A stretch of 64,000 bases of DNA, taken from assembly GCF_002117485.1 (NCBI RefSeq), contig NZ_CP021030.1, positions 2,979,001 to 3,043,000 on the forward strand. The letters are read 5' to 3'. The translations under genes were made by a program, and so were the position numbers. This stretch comes from Rhizobium sp. NXC14 (GTDB lineage: Bacteria > Pseudomonadota > Alphaproteobacteria > Rhizobiales > Rhizobiaceae). This document shows, piece after piece, positions 40,815 to 49,241 of this stretch. The notes below the pieces were generated by a model. That model was not told the DNA's origin. It saw only the letters and a list, made by a program, of their open reading frames with translations, and did no database searches. The first letter of the stretch is position 1. The number at the start of each line of letters is the position of its first letter.

Positions 40815-41612
40815 ATGCGCCGGCTTTTGTTTTGCGTTCTGCCCCTGGCCATCCTGCTGGCGGGCTGCTCCTCCTCCGGTCATGACTATCTCGAAACCGC
40901 ATCGATAAAGCCAAAGACGCGCTTCCAGGACACCGATCCTCAGGATTTCGGCTCGAAGCATCCGCAGCAGAACGCGATCCACGGCATCGACATTTCCAAA
41001 TGGCAGGGTGACATCGACTGGGCGACGGTGAGGAATTCCGGCGTCGGCTTCGCCTTCATCAAGGCGACGGAAGGCAAGGACAGGGTCGATCCGCGCTTCG
41101 ACGAATATTGGCGCGAGGCGCGCGCCGCCGGCATCCCGCACGCCCCCTACCATTTCTATTATTTCTGCTCCTCGGCCGATGAGCAGGCCGACTGGTTCAT
41201 CCGCAACGTGCCCAAGGAGGCCATGCGCCTGCCGCCGGTGCTCGACGTCGAGTGGAACGCCGAATCGAAGACCTGCCGCTATCGTCCCGACCCGGTAACG
41301 GTGCGCTCCGAAATGCAGCGCTTCATGGACCGGCTGGAGGCCTATTACGGCAAGCGCCCGATTATCTACACCTCGGTCGATTTCCACCGCGACAATCTCG
41401 CCGGCTATTTCCAGGATTATCATTTCTGGGTCCGCTCGGTGGCGAAACATCCCGAAGTGACCTATTCCGACCGCCGCTGGGCCTTCTGGCAATATACCTC
41501 GACCGGCGTTATTCCCGGCATCAAGGGGCCGACCGACATCAACGTCTTTGCCGGCAGCGCAAAGAACTGGAACAATTGGGTCGCGGCCGTTTCCAAGGAT
41601 AGAAATTCTTAG
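40815..41612 (+). CDS. GH25 lysozyme-family lipoprotein
   Basis: The 265-residue protein begins with a lipoprotein signal, MRRLLFCVLPLAILLAGC, with lipobox LLAGC. It is followed by a glycoside hydrolase 25 (Chalaropsis-type N,O-diacetylmuramidase) domain. Visible motifs are HGIDISKWQGDIDWATV near residue 58 with the conserved Asp, FAFIKATEGKD, the catalytic VLDVEWN near 155 and AFWQYTSTG at the end. It should hydrolyse the MurNAc-GlcNAc bond in the periplasm. A GTG 13 codons upstream is an alternative start but disrupts the signal. It is separate from btaB by 127 nt. Confidence 0.9.
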   Translation: MRRLLFCVLPLAILLAGCSSSGHDYLETASIKPKTRFQDTDPQDFGSKHPQQNAIHGIDISKWQGDIDWATVRNSGVGFAFIKATEGKDRVDPRFDEYWREARAAGIPHAPYHFYYFCSSADEQADWFIRNVPKEAMRLPPVLDVEWNAESKTCRYRPDPVTVRSEMQRFMDRLEAYYGKRPIIYTSVDFHRDNLAGYFQDYHFWVRSVAKHPEVTYSDRRWAFWQYTSTGVIPGIKGPTDINVFAGSAKNWNNWVAAVSKDRNS

Positions 41613-41693
41613 TAACGTCTTTCAATCTTTCTTGCTTCCGTCACATTCCTCTGTGAAAGCGACGGATATCCATTTGCTATAAGGACCACCTTC

Positions 41694-42914
41694 ATGCACC
41701 GCTCGCTCGCAAGCCGCTCTGCACTCGCCCTCCTGTTTGGCCTTGCTTTTGCAGGCGGCGCGGCCGCCCAGCAGGCGCCCACGGCCTCGGCTCCGGCAGC
41801 TCCCTGCGGCGGCGATCTGTCGGCCTTCCTCCAGGGCGTCAAGGCTGATGCGGTCGCCGCAGGAGCCAGCGCCGCGGCCGCCGACGAGGCGCTGGCCGGC
41901 GCCGAAATCGATCCCAAGGTCCTGAGCCGGGACCGCGCCCAGGGCGTCTTCAAGCAGACCTTCCTCGAATTCTCGCAGCGCACTGTTAGCCAGGCCCGCC
42001 TCGACATCGGCCGCCAGAAGATGAAGCAATATGCCGACGTCTTTGCCCGGGCCGAGCAGGAATTCGGCGTTCCCCCAGGCGTGATCACTGCATTCTGGGC
42101 GATGGAAACCGATTTCGGTGCCGTCCAGGGCGATTTCAACACCCGCAATGCCCTGGTGACGCTATCGCACGACTGCCGCCGCCCGGAGCTCTTCCGCCCG
42201 CAGCTGATCGCCTTGATCGAAATGGTCGAGCACGGCGACCTCGACCCCGCCACCAACACCGGCGCCTGGGCCGGCGAGATAGGCCAGGTTCAGATGCTGC
42301 CGCGCGACATCATCGCCTATGGCATGGATGGCGACGGCGACGGCCATGTCCGCCTGAAGCAGAGCGGCCCGGACGCCATTCTGACGGCAGCGAAATTCAT
42401 CCAGCATCTCGGCTTCGAGCGCGGTCAGCCCTGGCTGCAGGAAGTCACCCTCCCCGACAACCTGCCTTGGGAGAAATCCGGCCTTGGCGGCGCAATGAAG
42501 GCGAGCGAGTGGTTCGCGCTCGGCGTCAAGCCGCGCGACGGAAACACGGCCTTCGGTGAGTTGGAGGGCGATCTGGTCCTGCCGCAGGGCCGCATGGGAC
42601 CGGCCTTCATCGCCTATCCCAATTTCAAGATCTATCTCGAATGGAACAAATCGTTCATCTACACGACGTCGGCCGCCTATTTCGCCACCCGCCTTTCCGG
42701 CGCCCCGACCTATCTCAAGGGCACACCGGAACAGGGTCTTGCCAACGACCAGATGAAGACGCTGCAGACCAAGCTGCAGTCACTCGGCCACGATGTCGGC
42801 GAGATCGACGGTATTCTCGGTTCCGGCACGCGCATCGCAATCCAGAAGGAACAGCAGCGCTTGGGCATACCGGCCGACGGCTGGGCGACGCCTGCCCTTC
42901 TCAACGCTCTCTGA
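41694..42914 (+). CDS. lytic murein transglycosylase, MltB/SltB type with PG-binding domain
   Basis: The 406-residue protein has a cleavable signal peptide (LALLFGLAFAGGAAA|QQ). The family 3 transglycosylase domain has the catalytic Glu in AFWAMETDFGAVQGDFNTRNAL near residue 140 and the GEIGQVQMLPRDI segment. A C-terminal PG_binding_1 repeat follows (LQTKLQSLGHDVGEIDGILGSGTRIAIQ). It cleaves peptidoglycan glycan strands to 1,6-anhydro products in the periplasm. The ATG is preceded by AAGGACCACC. A small CGTTTC/GAAACG stem lies about 24 nt downstream without a U tract. Confidence 0.93.
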   Translation: MHRSLASRSALALLFGLAFAGGAAAQQAPTASAPAAPCGGDLSAFLQGVKADAVAAGASAAAADEALAGAEIDPKVLSRDRAQGVFKQTFLEFSQRTVSQARLDIGRQKMKQYADVFARAEQEFGVPPGVITAFWAMETDFGAVQGDFNTRNALVTLSHDCRRPELFRPQLIALIEMVEHGDLDPATNTGAWAGEIGQVQMLPRDIIAYGMDGDGDGHVRLKQSGPDAILTAAKFIQHLGFERGQPWLQEVTLPDNLPWEKSGLGGAMKASEWFALGVKPRDGNTAFGELEGDLVLPQGRMGPAFIAYPNFKIYLEWNKSFIYTTSAAYFATRLSGAPTYLKGTPEQGLANDQMKTLQTKLQSLGHDVGEIDGILGSGTRIAIQKEQQRLGIPADGWATPALLNAL

Positions 42915-43042
42915 TCGCCTCCGGCACTTCCGCCGCTCGTTTCGCAAGAAACGGGTGGTGCCGCTTACCGTCCGCGTTAAAGCATAATGCTGAGGAGCGA
43001 CGCCGGGTCTAGACGATGCGGCTTTGGGTGGAGGAAGATGGC

Positions 43043-43948
43043 ATGGACAGCAAAATGAGTGCCTGGATCTGGAGCCTGCTGCTCCTGCTTGGTCTTATCT
43101 GGGGCGGCTCCTTTTTCTTCGCGCGCATCGCCGTCCAGCATATCCCGCCGCTGACGCTCGTCTTCCTCCGTCTGCTGCTGGCCGGGCTGGCGCTGCACGT
43201 CTATATCGCCGGCCGTTTCGATATCTTTTCGACCCTGAAAGCCCGCTGGCGCGAATTCCTGATCCTCGGGTTGATCAACAATGCCCTGCCGCATGCGCTG
43301 ATCTTCTTCGGCCAGACCCGCATCGGCGCCGGCCTTGCGGCGATCCTGAACGCGACGACGCCGATCTGGACCGTGCTGATTGCCAATTATCTCACCTCCG
43401 ACGAAAAGCTGTCCTCGGCCAAGATCGCCGGCTGCCTCGTCGGCCTCGCCGGAACGATCGTACTGGTCGGCCCTGGCCTGTCGGCCAGCGGCCAAGCCCC
43501 CCTCTGGGCGCTGCTGCTCCCTGTGCTTGCCGCCATCTCCTACGGGTTCGCAGCCACCTACGGCAAGCGATTCAAGGACGTTCCGGCACCAGTCACCGCA
43601 GCCGGCCAGTTGACCGCGTCCTCGCTGATCACCTTGCCGCTGTCGTTAATGGCCGATCGCCCCTGGACGCTCTCCTTGCCGCCGCTCAATATCCTGCTCG
43701 CAATCCTGGCGTTGGCGCTGGTGTCGACCGCCTTCGCCTACATTCTCTATTTCCGGATCATGGCGGCGGCGGGCGCCACCAACGCCTCGCTTGTCACCCT
43801 GCTGGTGCCTCCAAGCGCCATGCTGCTCGGCGTGCTTTTCCTCGGAGAACGGCTGGCGGTGGGCGAATTTACGGGCATGGCGCTGATCGGTTTGGGCCTT
43901 GTCATCCTCGATGGCCGCGCCTACCGCCTGCTGGTGAAAGCTGCCTGA
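43043..43948 (+). CDS. DMT (EamA) family transporter
   Basis: The 301-residue protein has ten predicted membrane helices in two EamA halves. The first opens LLLLLGLIWGGSFFFARIA, and the second starts near residue 150 with LAAISYGFAATYGKRF. The family hallmark GERL near the C-terminus is present as FLGERLAVGEFTGMALIGLG. The substrate (metabolite, amino acid or sugar export) cannot be inferred. I choose the ATG at 43043 because GGAGGAAG lies 6 nt before it; an ATG nine codons earlier is possible. Confidence 0.88.
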   Translation: MDSKMSAWIWSLLLLLGLIWGGSFFFARIAVQHIPPLTLVFLRLLLAGLALHVYIAGRFDIFSTLKARWREFLILGLINNALPHALIFFGQTRIGAGLAAILNATTPIWTVLIANYLTSDEKLSSAKIAGCLVGLAGTIVLVGPGLSASGQAPLWALLLPVLAAISYGFAATYGKRFKDVPAPVTAAGQLTASSLITLPLSLMADRPWTLSLPPLNILLAILALALVSTAFAYILYFRIMAAAGATNASLVTLLVPPSAMLLGVLFLGERLAVGEFTGMALIGLGLVILDGRAYRLLVKAA

Positions 43949-44212
43949 AAGCTGGTTGCATATTCCCTATGTTTTCAACCGGTTGCCGAGCCGCCATGTT
44001 TCGGGCGCATAGGTAAATCCGCAATCGCCCGATTTAACGCCGCGTTAAAATCTGTGAACAAAAATAAGCACGAAATCATCTCGTGATATCAATAATTTGC
44101 GAAAACACTATTCGCCTCATCCGCCGGCCGCTTCGGCAGCGCAGCATAAAATCCGCTTTTCAATCGACATATTTCAGACATAATATCGGCCGGTTAACGC
44201 GAGGAGACAGAC
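43949..44212. other. intergenic region upstream of the 25-residue ORF
   Basis: The 264 nt hold a palindrome TTTAACG-N3-CGTTAAA at 44033-44049, which also reads as TTAA-N7-TTAA (CtrA-like), and an A+T-rich stretch to 44190 that probably contains the promoter for the small ORF. No longer gene is seen. Confidence 0.5.
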
Positions 44213-44290
44213 ATGGGACTCACGCAATCCTTGAATGTTCTGTTGGTCAGTGCAGCGTTTGCTTTCGTTCTGTCCATGCTCTTTATTTGA
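44213..44290 (+). CDS. 25-residue single-helix membrane peptide
   Basis: ATG at 44213 behind an excellent Shine-Dalgarno (GAGGAGACAGAC) opens a 25-codon frame. It reads MGLTQSLNVLLVSAAF, then a hydrophobic run to ...VLSMLFI, and a TGA stop. Nearly the whole chain can form one transmembrane helix. The sequence is too short for usual gene calling. The ribosome binding site, A+T-rich upstream region with a palindrome, and a strong terminator 57 nt downstream together make it look like a real monocistronic unit. I recall similar tiny proteins (xLTQSxNVLLVSAAF) in other Rhizobiaceae but cannot search. Function unknown. Confidence 0.65.
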   Translation: MGLTQSLNVLLVSAAFAFVLSMLFI

Positions 44291-44346
44291 GCTGACGGGC
44301 TGGTAGCGCTGATAGTGCCTAAACTCCCCTGATCAATCCGCCAACG

Positions 44347-44380
44347 AAAAGGCGCATGTCCCGCCCGACATGCGCTTTTT
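44347..44380. terminator. bidirectional intrinsic terminator
   Basis: GCGCATGT (44352-44359) pairs with ACATGCGC (44368-44375) around an 8 nt loop, with AAAA on the left and TTTTT on the right. It can therefore stop both the plus-strand small ORF transcript and the minus-strand metF transcript, which ends at 44403. Confidence 0.85.
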
Positions 44381-44402
44381 CACTTTTGAACATCTGAAAG
44401 GA

Positions 44403-45311
44403 TCAGGCGGCGGCGCCCGCGCTCTTTGGCGCCCGACGGGAGTAGCCGAGGTTGTCGAGCACCGCGGAAACCAGCGGCGCGCGGTTCATCGTATAGAGAT
44501 GGAAATCACCGATGCCGCGCCGGACGAGATCCTCGATCTGCTCGGCAGCAACTTCGGCCGCGACCTTTGCCCGATCCTCAGGCTTGTCGTCGAAGCCCGC
44601 GAAACGCTCATCGAGGAAGGCCGGGATGACCGCGCCACAGGCGCCGGCGAAACGCTTCAGCTGCGTCAGGTTCTGGATCGGCATGATGCCGGGCACGATC
44701 GGGATCGAAATGCCGGCGGCGCGCACCCGCTCCAGGTAGCGCTCGAAATTGTCGTTGTCGAAGAAGAACTGCGTCAACGCCCTGTCAGCGCCGTTATCGG
44801 CCTTGCGCTTCAGCATCTCGATATCGGCGGCCGTATCACGGCTTTCCGGGTGTTTTTCCGGATAGGCGGAGACGGAAATCTCGAAATCACCGACCGACTT
44901 GAGACCGGCCACCAGTTCCGCGGCATTGGCGTAACCGCCGGGATGCGGCTGATAGGGCGCACCGACGCCGCCAGGCGCATCGCCGCGCAACGCCACGAAA
45001 TGCTTTACGCCGACCTTGCGAAACGTATCGATCATTTGATGCGTTTCCTCCTTCGTCGCACCGACGCAGGTCAGGTGCGAAGCGGTGGCAAGCGGCGTCT
45101 GCGACAGGAAGCGCGTCACCGCCGACAGCGTCGGCGCCTTGGTGGTGCCGCCGGCGCCATAGGTCACCGACACGAAATCCGGATCCCAGTCCTGCAGCTT
45201 AGCGACGGCATCCCAGAGCTGCGCCTCCATTTCTTCCGATTTCGGTGGAAAGAACTCGAAGGAGATCCCGAAGTTGCGCCCGCGTCCTTCGCTTTTCAAA
45301 GCCATGTTCAT
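44403..45311 (-). CDS. metF: 5,10-methylenetetrahydrofolate reductase MetF
   Basis: MetF is the flavoprotein that makes 5-methyl-THF for methionine synthesis. The 302-residue protein has the start signature ISFEFFPPKSEEMEAQLW with catalytic Glu, VSVTYGAGGTTKAPTLS, the HLTCVGATKEE segment and IPIVPGIMPIQNLTQLKRF near residue 200. The ATG overlaps the stop of the upstream regulator-methyltransferase by 4 nt, so the two are translated from one message and MetF supply is tied to that regulator. An in-frame ATG two codons later is an alternative start. Confidence 0.96.
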   Translation of the reverse strand: MNMALKSEGRGRNFGISFEFFPPKSEEMEAQLWDAVAKLQDWDPDFVSVTYGAGGTTKAPTLSAVTRFLSQTPLATASHLTCVGATKEETHQMIDTFRKVGVKHFVALRGDAPGGVGAPYQPHPGGYANAAELVAGLKSVGDFEISVSAYPEKHPESRDTAADIEMLKRKADNGADRALTQFFFDNDNFERYLERVRAAGISIPIVPGIMPIQNLTQLKRFAGACGAVIPAFLDERFAGFDDKPEDRAKVAAEVAAEQIEDLVRRGIGDFHLYTMNRAPLVSAVLDNLGYSRRAPKSAGAAA

Positions 45312-46336
45312 ACTCTCCCGGCAAATGTAGCTTCGGCGCCTTCGCTGGTCTGCGAAGCCATGAGGCGCCTCGGATCGCGCGCGAGCCAGACGGTGACCGT
45401 CAACCCCTGCCCGCCCTGCTGACCCGGATGAAGATCGACGACCTGCTCGACGTCGAGCCCGGCTTTGCGCAGCCAGTCGGACATCGCCTGGTGCGAAAAG
45501 CCGAGACGGACATGGGCATGTTCGTCGCGGAGATATTCGAGCGTGTGCGGTGCGAGATCGATGACCACGAGCCGCCCGCCCGGCCGCAGCATGCGCGCCG
45601 CTTCCGCGATCGCAATCTCCGGCTGGTCGAAGAAATGCAGCACCTGATGGATCGTCACCAGGTCGAAATCCTGCCCCTCGAACGGAAGGTTGAGGATATC
45701 GGCGTGGCGCACCGTCGCCTTGGTGATACGCGACTTGTCGAGATTGGCGCGCGCCACGCTCAGCATGTCGCGGCTGGCGTCGACACCGACAGCGCGGCGG
45801 TAGAGCCCGGAGAGGAGTTCGAGGATGCGGCCGGTGCCGGTGCCGAGATCCAGCAGCGAATCGATCGGCTGGTTGCCGAGCAGCCGAATGACGGCGGCGT
45901 CGACCTCCTCATCGGCCGCGTGCAGGCGACGAAGCTCGTCCCATTCGGCGGCGTTGCGGCTGAAATAGGCCTGCGCCCGCTCGGCCCGCTGGCGCTTGAC
46001 CTGTGAAAGCCGCTCGCCGTCGCGAAGGATGGTCGGATCATTCTCGGAGACGTGTCTCAGCAATGCCCGCACCAGCATGGCCGCCTTGCCGTCCTGTTTG
46101 AGGCGGAAATAGGCCCAGGCCCCTTCCTGATAGCGTTCGATCAGTTCAGCCTCGCCGAGCAGTTTCAGGTGGCGGGAGATGCGTGGCTGCGATTGACCGA
46201 GAATTTCGGTAAGATCGGTCACCGTCAGATCGCCGCCGTCGAGAAGCGCCAGAAGACGCAGACGCGTGGGTTCGCCGGCCGCCTTCAAGACGTCCACCAG
46301 CCCATCCAGTCCCAGCTTCAAAGGTTCGCTCATCAT
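45308..46336 (-). CDS. ArsR-family regulator fused to SAM-dependent methyltransferase
   Basis: The 342-residue protein joins an N-terminal ArsR winged helix (about residues 8-90: LDGLVDVLKAAGEPTRLRLLALL, recognition helix SQPRISRHLKLL) to a class I methyltransferase domain (about 145-300). The latter has SAM motif I LLDLGTGTGRILELL and the LRPGGRLVVIDLAPH strand. The cysteine metal-binding box of classical ArsR is absent, so the ligand is probably not a metal; SAM or SAH sensing through the methyltransferase domain fits its coupling to metF (inference; ArsR-type SAH regulators such as SahR are known). I use the ATG at 46336; the next ATG is adjacent and a TTG lies upstream. A perfect palindrome lies 15 nt before it. 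Confidence 0.9.
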   Translation of the reverse strand: MMSEPLKLGLDGLVDVLKAAGEPTRLRLLALLDGGDLTVTDLTEILGQSQPRISRHLKLLGEAELIERYQEGAWAYFRLKQDGKAAMLVRALLRHVSENDPTILRDGERLSQVKRQRAERAQAYFSRNAAEWDELRRLHAADEEVDAAVIRLLGNQPIDSLLDLGTGTGRILELLSGLYRRAVGVDASRDMLSVARANLDKSRITKATVRHADILNLPFEGQDFDLVTIHQVLHFFDQPEIAIAEAARMLRPGGRLVVIDLAPHTLEYLRDEHAHVRLGFSHQAMSDWLRKAGLDVEQVVDLHPGQQGGQGLTVTVWLARDPRRLMASQTSEGAEATFAGRV

Positions 46337-46351
46337 CAGCCCAATCAAGAT

Positions 46352-46367
46352 ATAAAGATATCTTTAT
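46352..46367. promoter_or_regulatory. palindromic operator of the ArsR-metF operon
   Basis: ATAAAGATATCTTTAT is a perfect 16 bp inverted repeat ending 15 nt upstream of the regulator's ATG. Its AT-rich arms and central GATATC resemble operators of ArsR-family dimers, including SAH-responsive ones. The short distance means the site overlaps the promoter core or the transcript start, consistent with autorepression. Confidence 0.75.
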
Positions 46368-46447
46368 GTGATTTGAAAAGCGGTGGCAAGCGGCAATTCA
46401 CACTGTTCGCGAAATTGCCTGCGCAAATTGCGACAGGGCCCGAGATG

Positions 46448-46471
46448 AAAAAGCCCCGGTCGAACCGGGGC
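46448..46471 (-). terminator. intrinsic terminator of ettA
   Basis: On the minus strand GCCCCGGT and ACCGGGGC form an 8 bp stem with a tri-nucleotide loop (two closing bases may open), followed by UUUUU. It lies 25 nt after the ettA stop. Confidence 0.9.
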
Positions 46472-46495
46472 CTTGCAAGCAGAAATAAAGCAGAA

Positions 46496-48145
46496 TCAGC
46501 GCGTCAGGCGCTTGTGAGCCTGACTGCCAGGATTAAGGGCGTCGGGGCCGAGGCGGCGGATCTTGTCCTGCTCGTAATCCTCGAAATTGCCTTCGAACCA
46601 TTCGACATGGCCCTCGCCTTCGAAAGCCAGGATGTGCGTCGCCAGACGGTCGAGGAACATGCGGTCGTGGCTGATGATGATGGCGCAGCCGGCGAAATTC
46701 TCGAGCGCGTTTTCGAGAGCGCCGAGCGTTTCCGTATCGAGGTCGTTGGTGGGTTCGTCGAGCAGCAGAACATTGCCCCCGGCCTTCAGCATCTTGGCGA
46801 GGTGCACGCGGTTGCGCTGACCGCCCGAGAGATTGCCGACCTTCTGCTGCTGATCACCACCCTTGAAGTTGAAGGCGCCGCAGTAGGCACGCGAGTTCAT
46901 GTCGAACTTGCCGAGCTTGATAATTTCGGCGCCACCGGAGATTTCCTCCCAGACCGTCTTGTCGGCGGCCAGCGCGTCGCGGCTCTGGTCGACATAACCG
47001 AGATGCACGGTCTCGCCAATGCGGATCGAGCCGCTATCCGGCTTTTCCTGGCCAGTGATCATCTTGAACAGGGTCGTCTTGCCGGCGCCGTTCGGGCCGA
47101 TGATGCCGACGATTCCGCCCGGCGGCAGCTTGATCGACAGGTCTTTGATCAGCGTGCGACCCTCGAAGCCCTTGGTGATGCCTTCCAACTCGATGACCAC
47201 CTGGCCGAGCCGTTCGCTGACCGGGATGATGATCTGCGCGTCGCCGGGACGCTGCTTCTCGGCCGCCTCCACCAACTGCTCGTAGGATTTGATACGCGCC
47301 TTCGACTTGGCCTGGCGAGCCTTCGGGCTGGAAGCAATCCATTCCTGCTCGCGGCTGATCGCCTTCTGGCGCGATGCCTCTTCGCGGTTTTCCTGCAGCA
47401 TGCGCTTGGCCTTGGCCTGCAAATAGGCGGAGTAGTTGCCTTCGTAAGGGATGCCGCGGCCGCGATCGAGTTCGAGGATCCAGCCGGTGACGTTATCCAG
47501 GAAGTAGCGGTCGTGGGTGATCATCATCACGGCGCCGGGATAGTCGCGCAGATGCTTTTCGAGCCAGGCGATGGTTTCGGCGTCCAGATGGTTAGTCGGC
47601 TCGTCGAGCAGCAACAGATCCGGCTGCGAGAGCAGCAGGCGGCAGAGTGCGATGCGGCGGCGCTCACCACCGGACAGGCTGGTGACCTCGGCATCGCGCG
47701 GCGGGCAGCGCAGGGCTTCCATCGCCATCTCGACTTGGCTTTCCAGATCCCAGAGGTTCTGGCTGTCGATGATGTCCTGGAGCTTTGCCCCCTCTTCCGC
47801 TGTCTCGTCCGAGTAATTCATCATCAATTCGTTGTAACGATCGACGATCGCCGTCTTCGCGGCAACACCTTCCATGACGTTCTCGAAAACCGTCTTGGTG
47901 GGGTCGAGTTTCGGCTCCTGCTCGAGATAGCCGACTGTGGCACCCTCGGCGAGCCAGGCTTCGCCGGTATACTCCTTGTCCTGGCCGGCGATGATGCGCA
48001 GCACAGTGGATTTACCGGCGCCGTTCGGTCCGAGGATGCCGATCTTGGCATCCGGGTAGAAGGAAAGGTGGATGTTCTCCAGGATCTTCTTGTTGCCATA
48101 GGCCTTGTTGAGGCCGGACATATGATAGATGAATTGACGTGCCAT
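46496..48145 (-). CDS. ettA: energy-dependent translational throttle protein EttA (ABC-F)
   Basis: EttA is a soluble ABC-F ATPase that binds the ribosomal E site and gates entry into elongation according to the ADP/ATP ratio. The 549-residue protein has two ABC cassettes with no membrane domain: Walker A GPNGAGKST near residue 40 and GPNGAGKTT near 355. The signatures are LSGGERRRIALCRLLL and LSGGQRNRVHLAKML, and the Walker B motifs LLLDEPTNHLD and LLLDEPTNDLD. The linker with the arm insertion typical of EttA lies between the cassettes (KAKRMLQENREEASRQK). It is monocistronic with its own terminator. Confidence 0.95.
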   Translation of the reverse strand: MARQFIYHMSGLNKAYGNKKILENIHLSFYPDAKIGILGPNGAGKSTVLRIIAGQDKEYTGEAWLAEGATVGYLEQEPKLDPTKTVFENVMEGVAAKTAIVDRYNELMMNYSDETAEEGAKLQDIIDSQNLWDLESQVEMAMEALRCPPRDAEVTSLSGGERRRIALCRLLLSQPDLLLLDEPTNHLDAETIAWLEKHLRDYPGAVMMITHDRYFLDNVTGWILELDRGRGIPYEGNYSAYLQAKAKRMLQENREEASRQKAISREQEWIASSPKARQAKSKARIKSYEQLVEAAEKQRPGDAQIIIPVSERLGQVVIELEGITKGFEGRTLIKDLSIKLPPGGIVGIIGPNGAGKTTLFKMITGQEKPDSGSIRIGETVHLGYVDQSRDALAADKTVWEEISGGAEIIKLGKFDMNSRAYCGAFNFKGGDQQQKVGNLSGGQRNRVHLAKMLKAGGNVLLLDEPTNDLDTETLGALENALENFAGCAIIISHDRMFLDRLATHILAFEGEGHVEWFEGNFEDYEQDKIRRLGPDALNPGSQAHKRLTR

Positions 48146-48242
48146 GCTGCGCTGCTCCGGGCGGGAAACTTCGTTTCGTGCCGCTATGTAGGCGAAACAG
48201 CGCCTGTGAGCAACGCCGAAACCCGTTTACGCCGGATTCCGG

Positions 48243-48983
48243 TCAGAAGCCCGCCGCATCGACAACGCCCTCGTCACAGCCGAACGAGGTTTTTCCCGCC
48301 CCCTGGATCAGATCGGCAAGGCTTGCGCTTTTGGCCGATGCCGCTCCCGCATCCGCAGACAGTCCGATCGTCAACTCGCTGATCAGCCTGACACTGCCGG
48401 CTCGCCGGCAGCTCATCTTGACGCGCTCGCCCGCACCCGGCCCGAAGCTTTTGTCGAAAGCAGCCTTGATCGTCTCCGCCTTGACCGTCTTGCCGATATT
48501 GGCGGCAAATAGATCGCGCACGGCCGATGTGTTGAGCGCATCCACCAGATGGACGCCGACGCCGAAATAATCCTCCACGCTCATTTTCATGCAGGTGCCA
48601 TGCTTTATCCATTCGTGCCGTTCGAGGCCGGACTGCGTGCCGGGCATCGCCTTTGCAAGCGACGCCTTCGCCTCGGCCGAAAGCGCGACATCAGGCAAAG
48701 TATCCCATTTGCCGTCCTTGTCGGCAGCCTTCTGATCGTCGCTGACGCCGCAATAATCCTGCCGCATCGGCCACAGGCCATGCAGGGAGAAATTCGTCGC
48801 GTCATGGCGCTCGCCGGTCTGGCTGGCGCATTCGGGCTTCTTCTGGTTCGTCTGGCAGAAGGCGGGCTGCCAGCTCGCAGCAAGAATGAAACGGGTACGG
48901 CCCTCGGCCTCCTGCGCCACGGCAGCGCCGGCAAGGATCATCGACACGGCGAATGTAAAGGTACGCAACTGCATGCTGCTCAT
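48243..48983 (-). CDS. secreted ribonuclease T2 family protein
   Basis: The 246-residue protein has a signal peptide (FTFAVSMILAGAAVAQ). It has both catalytic segments of RNase T2: CAS I as FSLHGLWP near residue 70 and CAS II as HEWIKHGTC near 125, each supplying a histidine. Cysteines around them fit the usual disulfides. It should be a periplasmic or extracellular endoribonuclease that scavenges nucleotides and phosphate. I choose the ATG at 48983, preceded by GGGGGT; a longer frame upstream has no signal peptide. It is divergent from the lipase-like gene across 258 nt. Confidence 0.9.
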   Translation of the reverse strand: MSSMQLRTFTFAVSMILAGAAVAQEAEGRTRFILAASWQPAFCQTNQKKPECASQTGERHDATNFSLHGLWPMRQDYCGVSDDQKAADKDGKWDTLPDVALSAEAKASLAKAMPGTQSGLERHEWIKHGTCMKMSVEDYFGVGVHLVDALNTSAVRDLFAANIGKTVKAETIKAAFDKSFGPGAGERVKMSCRRAGSVRLISELTIGLSADAGAASAKSASLADLIQGAGKTSFGCDEGVVDAAGF

Positions 48984-49241
48984 TTCAACCCCCAAAAGAA
49001 GAACAATGCAGGAACAGATAAGCACAAAGCGTAAACGGCAGCAACCCTGAATCGCAACTATCCTGCAATTTGTTCTCGACTGCGTCGTCGGAAACAGTCG
49101 GCTGTTCCGGGAAGCTCCCTGTTCTTGAGTTACCGCACGGACGCTGTCGCACTTATGGTTGCAGAATATTCTGCTCAAATCGATTCCGCTTTAAGGAATT
49201 ATGCAGTAGCGATCTGCTCTGCTGCGGCAGGGAGGATCCGG

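Noticed and set aside
42938..42953. CGTTTC/GAAACG stem after the MltB-type gene as a terminator
   Set aside because: Only 6 bp and no U tract; too weak to list.
46052..48382. 776-codon plus-strand open frame opposite ettA
   Set aside because: Shadow of ettA; it also crosses the operator region and the ettA terminator, which a real gene would not do.
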